A stretch of 64,000 nt of DNA, taken from an uncultured Pelagibacteraceae bacterium. Its GTDB lineage: Bacteria > Pseudomonadota > Alphaproteobacteria > Pelagibacterales > Pelagibacteraceae. A model generated the notes under the pieces. The model was not told the origin of the DNA, made no database searches, and saw only the letters and a program-made list of their open reading frames with translations. The translations under genes were made by a program, and so were the position numbers. The DNA is taken from NCBI GenBank assembly GCA_902627735.1, contig CACOKI010000002.1, positions 36,673 to 100,672 on the forward strand. Direction: 5' to 3'. How positions within the stretch are numbered: position 1 is the stretch's first letter; every line of letters begins with the position of its first letter. Below, in pieces: positions 9,375 through 19,268 of this stretch.

Positions 9375-10721
9375 TTAACTCCAAGGAAAAGGACTGTTCG
9401 AAGTAGGGTGAAGTTCACCCTTCTCGTAACGGTTGAATCTAAACGGTTTTAATAAATCACTTTCAGTACCAAGAATTTCTTTTGCTACAAGCTCTCCAAC
9501 TCCAATCATTTTGTATCCATGATTTGCATCAGCTATCATATAAACATTCTCAAAAAATCTATCGAAGATTGGAAACGAGTCCGGGGTCATACATCCAAGT
9601 CCTCCCGATGGACCTTTTCGATATAAATCAGATTTTCCCTCAAATCTTTTTTGGCAATGAGCTAGTGCTGAACACCACATTTCACTAAATGCATCAGTAG
9701 TTTGATATTCTGGTGACTCAATTCCATACGGATCAACATTAACTTTATCAAAATGTTTTTTTACTATGTAAGGAGATGTTCCACCCTGAACTCCTAAACC
9801 TTCAATATCTGGTTTGTAATAAATTCCCCATATTTTATCTGTAATTAATTTTTTTGTTTTGTCAGAATATAGTGGCGCAGTAGAATCTACATGAACAACA
9901 GGTGGTTGTTTTCCATCGTTTGTTTTTAAGAAATCAGCTTCAACTCCAATAACACCTTCTTGAAGCATCCAATAAGTCCACATATCAGTAACATGCATTT
10001 TACCATCTTTACCTTTTATATTTGCAGTTTTAGGCAATTCTAACATATTCCAAAAATCTCTAGCCCAAGGTCCAGCTCCAATAACCACTTGTTCACAATC
10101 AATTGTACCTTTATCTGTTTCAACACCTGTTACCGCTTTACTATTACTTCCTCTTTTAAAACCTGTAACTTTTACACCTTTCATTACTTGAACACCATTT
10201 GAAGTGGATTTTTTTTCGAGAGCTTTAATTGAGTCTTTATTAAATGCATAACCACCTTTTTTTTCATGAAGAATTGATGTGATGCCTTGTGCCTGCCAAT
10301 CATCAAAAATACCTTTCATATAATTCGTGCAATCTTTTTCACCTTCTATAAAAACAGATTCATACCCAATAGCTTTTTGTTGTTTGTAAATACTTGCTAC
10401 ATCCTCATGCATTACCTCTGGTGAGATTTGTAAATATCCTACTGGATTGTATTTAAATGCTTTTGGGTCACTTTCCCAAACAGAAACTGAATGAGCCATT
10501 AATTCTCTCATTGCTGGTTGGAAGTAATTATTTCTCACTACACCGCAAGCTATTCCGCTTGCACCAGCAGCAGTATCTTTTTTTTCTAAAACTATTATGT
10601 CACCGGGATTTTTATAAGTTTCTGATAATTTCCAAGCAGTACTTAAACCGTGGATACCTCCACCAATTATAACTACTTTTGCTTTTGTCGGTAATGACAT
10701 ACATGCATCTTTATTTTTCAT
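9375..10721 (-). CDS. FAD-dependent amine oxidoreductase (sarcosine/dimethylglycine oxidase-like)
   Basis: KVVIIGGGIHGLSTAWKLSE N-terminal Rossmann motif; GCMTPDSFPIFDRFFENVYMIADANHGYKMIGVGELVAKEI C-terminal DAO motif. Confidence 0.8.
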   Translation of the reverse strand: MKNKDACMSLPTKAKVVIIGGGIHGLSTAWKLSETYKNPGDIIVLEKKDTAAGASGIACGVVRNNYFQPAMRELMAHSVSVWESDPKAFKYNPVGYLQISPEVMHEDVASIYKQQKAIGYESVFIEGEKDCTNYMKGIFDDWQAQGITSILHEKKGGYAFNKDSIKALEKKSTSNGVQVMKGVKVTGFKRGSNSKAVTGVETDKGTIDCEQVVIGAGPWARDFWNMLELPKTANIKGKDGKMHVTDMWTYWMLQEGVIGVEADFLKTNDGKQPPVVHVDSTAPLYSDKTKKLITDKIWGIYYKPDIEGLGVQGGTSPYIVKKHFDKVNVDPYGIESPEYQTTDAFSEMWCSALAHCQKRFEGKSDLYRKGPSGGLGCMTPDSFPIFDRFFENVYMIADANHGYKMIGVGELVAKEILGTESDLLKPFRFNRYEKGELHPTSNSPFPWS

Positions 10722-10782
10722 GCGACGTAAATATATAATTTTTTATATATATAAAATATATAAGTAATTAATTACTTATCCT

Positions 10783-11133
10783 TTAGAAGCTAAGATTTTT
10801 AAGCGTAGCCAAATATTGATTGAATTCCTCAATGAATGCTTCACTAGGTTTTATGTGTTTTTTTCTTTGATCACCAGAAGTTTTTTCAAGGAAAAAAAAA
10901 CCTTTTTCACATGCCTCATTTATCATTAAAGCAGACTTTGGTCGTGAAGTTTTAAACAATTTTGTCTTCAATTCCTCAACAGTCAGATTTTCTTTATATT
11001 TAAAAGCATGCATTACAAGAAGCATCATATGATAATGTGATGGTGATTTTCTAAAAAAGTAATTACTAGACATATGAGATAGTTTCATTTGATCTTCCCA
11101 AAACTCTAATAAATCTTTTGTAGTTTTTGCCAT
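10783..11133 (-). CDS. Small winged-helix (MarR-like) candidate regulator
   Basis: 116 aa; LTVEELKTKLFKTSRPKSALMINEACEKGFFFLEKTSGDQRKKHIKPSEAF resembles wHTH plus wing; shares 1 nt with tdm. Confidence 0.5.
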   Translation of the reverse strand: MAKTTKDLLEFWEDQMKLSHMSSNYFFRKSPSHYHMMLLVMHAFKYKENLTVEELKTKLFKTSRPKSALMINEACEKGFFFLEKTSGDQRKKHIKPSEAFIEEFNQYLATLKNLSF

Positions 11134-13472
11134 TAAGATCTTACTCTAGTCTTTTTGGGGTCAAAATGAGGAAATGCTACAACTTTTGCAGAAATTCTTT
11201 TTTGATGACCATCAATTTTTCCAACCTCAACTTCTGTTCCAGGTTCTGAATATTGAGTATCAATTCTGCATAAAGCTATATTTTTATTTAGAGTTGTTGA
11301 TAAACAGCCACTTGTCACTATTCCAACTTGTGATCTTCCAACATGCACACAATCACCGTGACCAGCATGTTCTTTTCCAATAAGCTCTAAACCAACAAGT
11401 TTTTTTTGAGGATTTGCTTTTCTTTCTTTTAAAATTTCTTTTCCTATAAAATCTTCCTCTTTTGTTTTTAGGGGTACTGCAAAACCGATCCCAGCTTCAA
11501 AGGGATCTTGTTGACCATCAAACTCATTACCAAATAAAATTAAACCTGCTTCAATTCTTAATTTATCTAAAGCTGCGAATCCTGCAGGAATTAAACCATG
11601 ATCTTTTCCAGCTTCCATGAGTTTATCCCACACCTCAGGCGCATTTTTTGGATGACACCAAACCTCATAACCAAGCTCACCTGTATAACCTGTTCTTGAA
11701 ACTATTAGTGGAATACCTTGAAGTTCTTCAACTCTACAAATTGTAAACCTAAACCACTCTAATTCATCTATTGATGGTTGAGTAGGAGGAGTAAAAATTA
11801 ATTTTTTTAGTATTTCTCTACTTTTAGGTCCTTGAATAGAAACATTGCTAATTTGATCTGTAGAATTTTTTACATTTACTTTAAAGTTTTTTTTCTTAGC
11901 CACTTCCTTTAACCATTCACCAGCATATTCATCACCACAAATCCATCGAAAACCAGTTTCGCTTAATCTTAACAATGTACCATCATCAAACATCATTCCA
12001 TTTTCATAACACATTGCAGAATAAACAACCTGGCCAACTGAAAGCTTTTTGATATTTCTTGTTAATGTGTAATTCATTAACTCTTCAGCATCTGGTCCAA
12101 TAACTTCAAATTTTCTTAAAGATGATAAATCAATTAGTACAGCTTTTTCCCTACAAGCATTATATTCTTCAACTACACCATGTTTAGTGTAGTCGTTAGG
12201 TAACCAAAATCCTCTTGCATCAATAAAGTTTCTCGTTAATTTCGATGTTCTCTCATAAAAACCAGAATTTCTTGTTAGTTTTTTTTCAGAGTCTGTTTTC
12301 ATTCTAAAAGCAAATGATTTTGAAAATTCTTTTTTTTTGTCATAAGTTCTAACAAAAATATCAGTTGGATTCCACGAATTACATGCATCGATATCACTTG
12401 GACATGCAGTAGTTCCAATGGTTAAATCCTTTAGAGCTCTAAACATTACATAGTCGCCAGGCCTTGCAAACGATTCATCAGAAATAACAGAATTTAATCC
12501 CGAAGATGAAGTATTAAAAAATAAGTTGATAGCATGCCAACCTTTTTGTTTTTGAACACCATATTTAGACATTGAATTTGTTAAGTTATCTGAGCAATTT
12601 GAGTGACCAAAATATCCTGCATCTTCGTAATATTTTGAAGTACAAGCTAAGTTAAATGTATCATGTTTTCCAACTGTGTCTCTGATAACTTCAACAAGGG
12701 GTTCATGATCAGTATCATAGAATTTTGAAAATAAACCTGGTCCTGGAAAAGTATTACCCATAAATGTTCTAGTTGTTTGCCAATCGAGACCCTTTTCAAT
12801 TTTTTTATCCAGCTTTCTAGTATCAAATGCTACAAAGTCAGAACATTGTCTTCCTGCCGGGCTAATAATTTGAATATAATCACCTTCTTTAACTTGATAA
12901 GAAATTGAAGTCATTCTATCTATATTTTTTTCATAATTTGGTTCAAAAACTGGATCAGGTATAATTGATAATTCTTTATCATTAATAATTTTGGCTCTTT
13001 TTATAAATATTGTTAAATCACTTGAGGGATTTTGTTCACTTACTAGCATATCATTTTGTGGGGCTGAAAAAATTACATAGCATTTATCTTTTGATTTGAT
13101 TTTTATTTTTTCGCCACTAGGAGTTTTTTCATCAAATAAAATAGATGATTTGGATTTATTAATATCTAAGTTTCTTTTTTTTAATTGTAGATTTGTAATT
13201 AAGGAACTTTCATCTTTTTTTTTTAGTATTTCCTTAATAAAACTTATTTTGCCATTTTCTTTTTGATTTAGAATTCCAAGTTCAGATTTTCCATCTTTAT
13301 CAAAACAAATTATTTCACAAATTTGATTTCCTTCATCGTTTATTATTTCTATTTCATCATCAGGAAAAATTTGTAAACCAGTAAGACCACCAGCATTTAC
13401 AACGTGCCTTTCAACTCCAGGTGGTAGCACATTTAGTCCCGGCTCTTTAATATCTAAAGTAGTTTGCGACAT
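11133..13472 (-). CDS. tdm: Trimethylamine N-oxide demethylase (DUF1989 + GcvT)
   Basis: 779 aa; N-terminal Cys-rich CTSKYYEDAGYFGHSNCSDN and TTACPSDIDACNSW, C-terminal GcvT domain (GPKSREILKKL, SRTGYTGELGYEVW). Confidence 0.88.
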   Translation of the reverse strand: MSQTTLDIKEPGLNVLPPGVERHVVNAGGLTGLQIFPDDEIEIINDEGNQICEIICFDKDGKSELGILNQKENGKISFIKEILKKKDESSLITNLQLKKRNLDINKSKSSILFDEKTPSGEKIKIKSKDKCYVIFSAPQNDMLVSEQNPSSDLTIFIKRAKIINDKELSIIPDPVFEPNYEKNIDRMTSISYQVKEGDYIQIISPAGRQCSDFVAFDTRKLDKKIEKGLDWQTTRTFMGNTFPGPGLFSKFYDTDHEPLVEVIRDTVGKHDTFNLACTSKYYEDAGYFGHSNCSDNLTNSMSKYGVQKQKGWHAINLFFNTSSSGLNSVISDESFARPGDYVMFRALKDLTIGTTACPSDIDACNSWNPTDIFVRTYDKKKEFSKSFAFRMKTDSEKKLTRNSGFYERTSKLTRNFIDARGFWLPNDYTKHGVVEEYNACREKAVLIDLSSLRKFEVIGPDAEELMNYTLTRNIKKLSVGQVVYSAMCYENGMMFDDGTLLRLSETGFRWICGDEYAGEWLKEVAKKKNFKVNVKNSTDQISNVSIQGPKSREILKKLIFTPPTQPSIDELEWFRFTICRVEELQGIPLIVSRTGYTGELGYEVWCHPKNAPEVWDKLMEAGKDHGLIPAGFAALDKLRIEAGLILFGNEFDGQQDPFEAGIGFAVPLKTKEEDFIGKEILKERKANPQKKLVGLELIGKEHAGHGDCVHVGRSQVGIVTSGCLSTTLNKNIALCRIDTQYSEPGTEVEVGKIDGHQKRISAKVVAFPHFDPKKTRVRS

Positions 13473-13512
13473 TTTTTATAATCTATTGTTATATTATATA
13501 AATATCTAGTAG

Positions 13513-13541
13513 TTGACTATCATTTTACTTAAGCACATACT
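13513..13541 (+). promoter_or_regulatory. Candidate sigma70-type promoter for tmoX
   Basis: TTGACT - 17 nt - CATACT in the 100-nt divergent tdm/tmoX intergenic region; -10 is weak. Confidence 0.4.
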
Positions 13542-13572
13542 AACGTCACTTAATATTAAGAAAGGGGAATAA

Positions 13573-14520
13573 ATGCGAAAAATAATATCATTATTATCTG
13601 CTATGATAATCTCAGCAGTAAGTTTTGCTGGAATTTCAAATGCTGCAGATAGTAAAAAGCCCATCGTGATCCCAACTCATAACTGGTCAAGCCAAATTGT
13701 AATGGCTTACGTTATTGGTGGAATTATGGAAGATATGGGAAATAATGTTAAATATGTTAACGCTGACTCACAAGCAGTTTACGAGTCAATTAGAATTGGC
13801 GATGTAACTATATCTCACGAAGTGTGGGAATCAGCTTTTGGTAAATCATTCACAACAGCATTGGATAAAGGTGGATTGCTTGACTGGGGTGACCATGAAG
13901 CAAGAACACTTGAAGATATGGGATATCCAAACTGGGTTGCTGAAAAAGGGTTATGCCCTGGATTACCAGACTGGACTGCTTTAAAAAATCCTGACTGTGC
14001 TAAAAACTTTACAACACCTGACTCTCCAGATGGAAAAGGAAGAATGTTGGAAGGTCCACAAACTTGGCATGGTGACTTAATTCCACAAAGGGTTGACGCT
14101 TTAGGTTTAGGAGATCTTTGGTGGGTTAAATTTGCTGGAAGTGCTGATGCACTTTGGGCAGAGTTAGCAGCAGCTGAAAAAGAAGGAAGAGGAACAATCA
14201 TCTTTAACTGGACGCCTAACTTTACAGATGGTGCTGGTTTTACATTTATAGATTTTCCTCCATACACAGCAGGTTGCAGACCTGAAGATGGTGGAGATGG
14301 AAAATGTGGTTCGCCAGATGGTTATTTGAAAAAAGCAGTTAACGCTGATTTTCCAAAAACTCATCCAAAAGCAGCAGCTATGTTCAAAAAACTTTCTTTC
14401 ACAACAAGTCAAATTGGTGCAATGGCAGCTTTAGTTGACATTGATAAGATGACTCACGAAGATGCAGCTAAGAAATGGCTGAAAGATAATAAGAAAGTTT
14501 GGAAAGCTTTTACTAAATAA
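13573..14520 (+). CDS. tmoX: TMAO/glycine betaine-type ABC substrate-binding protein
   Basis: Signal peptide; KPIVIPTHNWSSQIVMAYVIGGIMEDMGNNVKYVNADSQAVYESIRIGDVTISHEVW; OpuAC-like; context tdm/tmm. Confidence 0.85.
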   Translation: MRKIISLLSAMIISAVSFAGISNAADSKKPIVIPTHNWSSQIVMAYVIGGIMEDMGNNVKYVNADSQAVYESIRIGDVTISHEVWESAFGKSFTTALDKGGLLDWGDHEARTLEDMGYPNWVAEKGLCPGLPDWTALKNPDCAKNFTTPDSPDGKGRMLEGPQTWHGDLIPQRVDALGLGDLWWVKFAGSADALWAELAAAEKEGRGTIIFNWTPNFTDGAGFTFIDFPPYTAGCRPEDGGDGKCGSPDGYLKKAVNADFPKTHPKAAAMFKKLSFTTSQIGAMAALVDIDKMTHEDAAKKWLKDNKKVWKAFTK

Positions 14521-14542
14521 GGATAAGAGCTATTAAATCTTT

Positions 14543-14580
14543 AAATCTCCCCCAACAATGTTGGGGGAGATTTTTTTTTT
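14543..14580 (+). terminator. Rho-independent terminator after tmoX
   Basis: AAATCTCCCCCAAC AAT GTTGGGGGAGATTT, 14-bp stem followed by T-run. Confidence 0.93.
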
Positions 14581-14586
14581 AAAAAT

Positions 14587-15048
14587 ATGAGTAAATACTT
14601 TTTAAGCATATTCATTAGTTTATCATTTTTTGGTCAAACTTTTGCAAAAGATGTAAGTATTAATGAGAATATTGATCTTAAGTTTGTTTGTGATTTAGAG
14701 AAAAAAATAATTAAAAATTCAGAATATAATTATCAAACTTTTTTAGCCAAAGATTTGAATGAAAAAGGTTTGGATAAATTTGAAATTCAATCAAAACAAC
14801 CAGAGACACTTTTAATTAGAGGATTATCATTATTTCTCTCCGATACAAAAAAATTAAATGTTAAGGTTGTTAATAAAGATGTGGTTTTATTTAAATCGAT
14901 TGATCAAGAAAAAAATTATTCAGAGTCAGGTATTATCACGAGAAAAACAGGAGAGTTAATTCATGAAATTACAAGAAATATAAAAAGTGAAAATGCAGAA
15001 AAATATATTTCAATATATTCATGCATGAAACATGATCAAAAAGTCTGA
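14587..15048 (+). CDS. Small exported protein of unknown function
   Basis: MSKYFLSIFISLSFFGQTFAKDVS signal peptide; 153 aa; no family recognised. Confidence 0.55.
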   Translation: MSKYFLSIFISLSFFGQTFAKDVSINENIDLKFVCDLEKKIIKNSEYNYQTFLAKDLNEKGLDKFEIQSKQPETLLIRGLSLFLSDTKKLNVKVVNKDVVLFKSIDQEKNYSESGIITRKTGELIHEITRNIKSENAEKYISIYSCMKHDQKV

Positions 15049-15082
15049 TTTTTTTTTGGTAAATTTTGTGTAAAGTGTTGTT

Positions 15083-15460
15083 ATGAAAAAATATCTTCTC
15101 AGCATAATTTTAAGTTTATTAATTACATCAGTTGCTTTAGCACGAAGTACGGGCTGCAAAGAGGGCAATTGTGAAAATGGTTTTGGTAAATGGGTTTATA
15201 CAGATAAAACTACTTATGAAGGAGAATGGGTAGGAACTAAAAAAAATGGTCAAGGAGTTGAAACTTGGCCTAATGGATACATTTATAAAGGTGAGTTTAA
15301 AAATAGTGAATGGAGTGGAGTAGGTGTTCTAACTTTTCCTGATGGCTCAACTTATGAAGGTGAATGGGCCAAAGGATTTATGAATGGAAAAGGAACTTTT
15401 ACCTCATCAGATGGCACACAGAAATCAGGCACATGGAAAAATGGAAAGCTACAAGAATAA
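15083..15460 (+). CDS. Exported MORN-repeat protein
   Basis: Signal peptide then YEGEWVGTKKNGQGVETWPNGYIYKGEFKNSEWSGVGVLTFPDGSTYEGEWAKGFMNGKGTFTSSDG repeats. Confidence 0.85.
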   Translation: MKKYLLSIILSLLITSVALARSTGCKEGNCENGFGKWVYTDKTTYEGEWVGTKKNGQGVETWPNGYIYKGEFKNSEWSGVGVLTFPDGSTYEGEWAKGFMNGKGTFTSSDGTQKSGTWKNGKLQE

Positions 15461-16011
15461 TGTCAAAAGAAAATTATTTAAACAAAATTAAGGATTTGCC
15501 AGAAACTGTAAAACAATTTGGAGGTTTAGTGTTAATAGTCCTTATCATATTTTTCTCTTTTTCAATTTTAAACATAATGTTTGGCGGGGGTGATGAGTTA
15601 GTAAGAAAAATGAAATTGGAGGAAGAGAGAATTGCTAAAGAAAAAAAATTAAGTGAATTAATATCTAAATTACCTTCTGGAATATTAGTAACTTTTGATG
15701 GTACTGATCATTATAAGTTAACAGATGAAGTATATGAACAGGTTTGTAAAGCAACAAAACTCATTCCTCAAAGAGCAATTATGGGTGCAAATTTTTTAAA
15801 TTTTAGAGCACACGAAATTTACACAATTAATGGGAATAAAATTGATGAAACTTTTGTTAAGTGGGATGAAGAAAAAAATAAATGTTACGCAGGTTTTACA
15901 GTAAGTGGAGATAATGTTGGAGTTAATGAGTCTATAAGTGTGAGTGGTGAGGCATTAAGTTTTTTAAGCACAGGAATTGATACTAGGGTTTATTACATTA
16001 AAAATTTTTAA
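15460..16011 (+). CDS. Membrane-anchored protein of unknown function
   Basis: Track ORF 15364..16011; likelier start ATG 15460 overlaps the MORN stop (TAATG); one TM LVLIVLIIFFSFSILNIMF. Confidence 0.6.
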   Translation: MSKENYLNKIKDLPETVKQFGGLVLIVLIIFFSFSILNIMFGGGDELVRKMKLEEERIAKEKKLSELISKLPSGILVTFDGTDHYKLTDEVYEQVCKATKLIPQRAIMGANFLNFRAHEIYTINGNKIDETFVKWDEEKNKCYAGFTVSGDNVGVNESISVSGEALSFLSTGIDTRVYYIKNF

Positions 16012-16076
16012 GGAGGAAAAACGTTAATATTATGGATTTAATTTTATCTTAATTTCATATAACTTGATTAAAATTT

Positions 16077-17105
16077 ATGTCTGAACCAGTAATCAAATGT
16101 GAAAATGTTTATAAAATCTTTGGCGCAAATGCTCAAAAAATGCTCCAAGATTCTAATGGGAATGTTGACGCTAAAACTTTTCAAGAAAATGGATGTATTG
16201 TGGGAGTTAATAATGCTTCATTTGAAGTTTCTAAAGGTGAGATGTTGGTTGTAATGGGTTTATCTGGCTCAGGAAAATCAACTTTATTAAGATGTATTTC
16301 AAGATTAACTGATGCAACAGGTGGAAAAATTTTTATAGAAGGTCAAGATTTATTACAATTAAACAACAAAGATCTCATTGATCTTAGACGAAATAAAATG
16401 GGAATGGTTTTTCAAAGTTTTGCTTTGCTTCCACACAAAACTGTAGTTGAGAATATAGCTTTTCCACTCCAAATTAAAGGAGTGAAAACTGAAGAAAGTA
16501 TTAGTAAAGCAATGGACATGGTTAAGTTGGTCGGACTTGACGGAAGAGAAAATTATTTCCCAAGAGAATTATCAGGAGGACAACAACAAAGAGTTGGTAT
16601 TGCAAGATCGTTAGCAGTTGAACCTGATATATGGTTTTTAGATGAACCTTTTTCTGCTTTAGATCCATTAATTAGAAAAGAAATGCAAGATGAGTTTTTA
16701 AGACTTCAAGAAAAGTTACAAAAAACAATCATGTTTATTACTCATGACTTTGATGAAGCTTTAAAACTTGCAGATCGTATTGCAATTATGAAAGATGGTA
16801 TTATTGAGCAGTTGGATACTCCAGCTAATATCGTTTTAAATCCGGCTACTGAGTATGTAAGAAAGTTCACTGAGGAAGTACCTAGAGAAAAAGTTTTATT
16901 AATAGAAGATGTTATGGATAAATCTAAAGACAACTTAGGTGATTTAAAAGTTTCGAAAGATGAAATTATAGAAAATGTTGCTGAAAAAATTCTTACTCAA
17001 GAAAAATCAGTAGCAGTGGTGGATAGCAATAAAAATATTATTGGTTCTATCAACCCAGCTAAAATAATCAACACAGTTTTTGGGGGAAGAAAAAATAATA
17101 ATTGA
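16077..17105 (+). CDS. tmoW: TMAO/glycine betaine ABC ATPase
   Basis: GLSGSGKSTLLR, ELSGGQQQRVGIAR, IWFLDEPFSALDP, ITHDFDEA; ProV-like. Confidence 0.88.
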   Translation: MSEPVIKCENVYKIFGANAQKMLQDSNGNVDAKTFQENGCIVGVNNASFEVSKGEMLVVMGLSGSGKSTLLRCISRLTDATGGKIFIEGQDLLQLNNKDLIDLRRNKMGMVFQSFALLPHKTVVENIAFPLQIKGVKTEESISKAMDMVKLVGLDGRENYFPRELSGGQQQRVGIARSLAVEPDIWFLDEPFSALDPLIRKEMQDEFLRLQEKLQKTIMFITHDFDEALKLADRIAIMKDGIIEQLDTPANIVLNPATEYVRKFTEEVPREKVLLIEDVMDKSKDNLGDLKVSKDEIIENVAEKILTQEKSVAVVDSNKNIIGSINPAKIINTVFGGRKNNN

Positions 17106-19261
17106 TTATGGAACTTTTAAAGAAATATCCCAAAACATTTCAATGGTTATTTTTATTAGTTGTATTTTTTGCTTTGTGTTTTGCAATCGAAGTTCCTGAA
17201 ACATATAAATTTATTAGAGGTCAAGCAGAATTTGTAAAAGATCCCAATCAGAGTAGCTATGTATTTTTAGGTAAAGAAGTAAGATACTATGCTTTTGATG
17301 TTTTTTGGAGATTACCTCCATTGCTTGGATGGCTACCTATTTGGATAAACGACTCTTTATTTTTTCTAATGAATGAATGGATGCCAATTGAAGTTTGGAA
17401 TGAAGATACTCAAGAATTTAAAAGTCGTCCGATAGTTTTACAAATAAGTAGAAATTTAACAGCATTCATGACTTTTCTAATACAGTTAATCAGAGAAATT
17501 TTGTTAGGAGGTCTTGAAACTATAGTGGCTTTTACCAGTTGGGATTGGATAGATAAAAATTCTTGGGCAGAGTTGCCAGGATTACCATGGACAATTGTTG
17601 CAGCAGGTGCAGCATTACTTTCTTATAAACTTAGTGGTAAAGGTTTGGCTTTATTCGCAGGGTTGACCATGGTTTATATTTCTGTCTTTGGTCAATGGAA
17701 ACCATCAATGCAGACTCTTTCATTTATATTGGTTGCAGCACCGTTGTCTTTTATTTTTGGTTTAGGCTTAGGAATTGCAGCATTTAAAAGTAAACGAGTT
17801 GAAAAAGCTTTATATCCAATATTGTTAGTAATGCAGACAATGCCACAATACGCAGTATTGGTTCCTGCATTAGTTCTTTTTGGTGTTGGTGATCATGCTG
17901 CAGTAATAATAACTATGGTTGTAGCTGTACCACCAATGATATTATTGACTATACTAGGCTTAAGAGCTGTACCACCAGAAGTTATTGAAGCTGGTAGAAT
18001 GAGTGGATGTAACAATTTTCAATTAATGTTTAAAGTATTAATCCCAACTGCAAGAAGAGATATCTTAATTGGAGTTAACCAAGTTATCATGGTTTGTTTT
18101 TCAATGGCAGTTATTTCAGCTTTTATTGGTGCAAAAGGTTTAGGATTCAATTTATTATTAGCATTAAACCAGTTAAATATTGGATTAGCACTAGAGGCAG
18201 GATTATGTATTAGTTTAATTGCAATTTTATTAGACAAGATGTCATTGGCTTGGGCAAATAAACAAGAAGATTATTTTGGCAACTTAACGTTTTTCCAAAG
18301 AAATAAAAATTTACTATTTTTTGCAGTAACAGTAGTGGTTGGAATAATACTTGCTTATATCGGAACATTTTTGTTCAAAGGTTCATTCAATTATTTGTTT
18401 GAGATTCCGCACAATAAAGGAATATCAACTGCTGATTTCTGGAATAAAGGAGTTGATTGGATTTTTGATACTTTCTTTGTATATATCAAGGCATTCAATA
18501 CTTGGTTAATTAAAGAAGTGCTTCAACCAATGAGAGCGCTGTATTTAAGAATGCCAGCAATAGCTACAATAGTTTTAGTTGTTGGTGCAGGATATTTAAT
18601 TGGTGGGTTACGTTCTGCTTTGGTTGTTTGTGCTCTAACTTTATTTATCGCATTTAGTCCGTGGTGGGATAGAGCGTTAGTTACAGCATATATGGCAACT
18701 TTTGGTGTGGTTGTTTCTTGTATTATTGGATTTACTGTTGGAACTTTATGTTTTCAAAATAAGCATTCGGCAAACTTTATGTTGGGTGTATGCGATATTT
18801 TTCAAACATTCCCATCTTTTGTATATTTGATACCTGTCATGATGTTGTTTGGTATAACTGATACATCAGTATTAATTGCTGTAATAGTTTACGCAACAAT
18901 ACCAGCAACAAGATATACAATTGAAGGACTTAGAAGTGTTCCAGCTGGTTTACATGACGCAGCAACGATGTCAGGTGTAAATAAATTTCAAAGATTAACA
19001 AAAATAGAATTTCCTTTAGCATTCCCACATATGATGCTAGGAATAAATCAAACAATCGTATTTGCTTTATTTATGGTAATCATTGGAGCATTCATTGGTA
19101 CAGAAGATTTAGGCCAATATATTTTAAAAGCATTATCAGATAAAAAGGGTGCAGGTATAGGATTAACACTTGGTATATGCGTAGCCTTCATAGCTTTGAT
19201 ATTTGATAATTTAATAAGAGCCTATGTTCAAAAAAGAAAAAAACACCTAGGGATTGATTAA
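17102..19261 (+). CDS. tmoV: TMAO/glycine betaine ABC permease, duplicated permease domain
   Basis: 719 aa; two ProW-like modules (QTMPQYAVLVPALVLFGVGD... and QTFPSFVYLIPVMMLFGITD...); 4-nt overlap with tmoW. Confidence 0.87.
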   Translation: MIMELLKKYPKTFQWLFLLVVFFALCFAIEVPETYKFIRGQAEFVKDPNQSSYVFLGKEVRYYAFDVFWRLPPLLGWLPIWINDSLFFLMNEWMPIEVWNEDTQEFKSRPIVLQISRNLTAFMTFLIQLIREILLGGLETIVAFTSWDWIDKNSWAELPGLPWTIVAAGAALLSYKLSGKGLALFAGLTMVYISVFGQWKPSMQTLSFILVAAPLSFIFGLGLGIAAFKSKRVEKALYPILLVMQTMPQYAVLVPALVLFGVGDHAAVIITMVVAVPPMILLTILGLRAVPPEVIEAGRMSGCNNFQLMFKVLIPTARRDILIGVNQVIMVCFSMAVISAFIGAKGLGFNLLLALNQLNIGLALEAGLCISLIAILLDKMSLAWANKQEDYFGNLTFFQRNKNLLFFAVTVVVGIILAYIGTFLFKGSFNYLFEIPHNKGISTADFWNKGVDWIFDTFFVYIKAFNTWLIKEVLQPMRALYLRMPAIATIVLVVGAGYLIGGLRSALVVCALTLFIAFSPWWDRALVTAYMATFGVVVSCIIGFTVGTLCFQNKHSANFMLGVCDIFQTFPSFVYLIPVMMLFGITDTSVLIAVIVYATIPATRYTIEGLRSVPAGLHDAATMSGVNKFQRLTKIEFPLAFPHMMLGINQTIVFALFMVIIGAFIGTEDLGQYILKALSDKKGAGIGLTLGICVAFIALIFDNLIRAYVQKRKKHLGID

Positions 19262-19268
19262 TTCTAAT

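Noticed and set aside
13815-14412. Two minus-strand ORFs (150 aa and 82 aa) antisense to tmoX
   Set aside because: Composition artefact of a relatively GC-rich coding region; tmoX is clearly the real gene.
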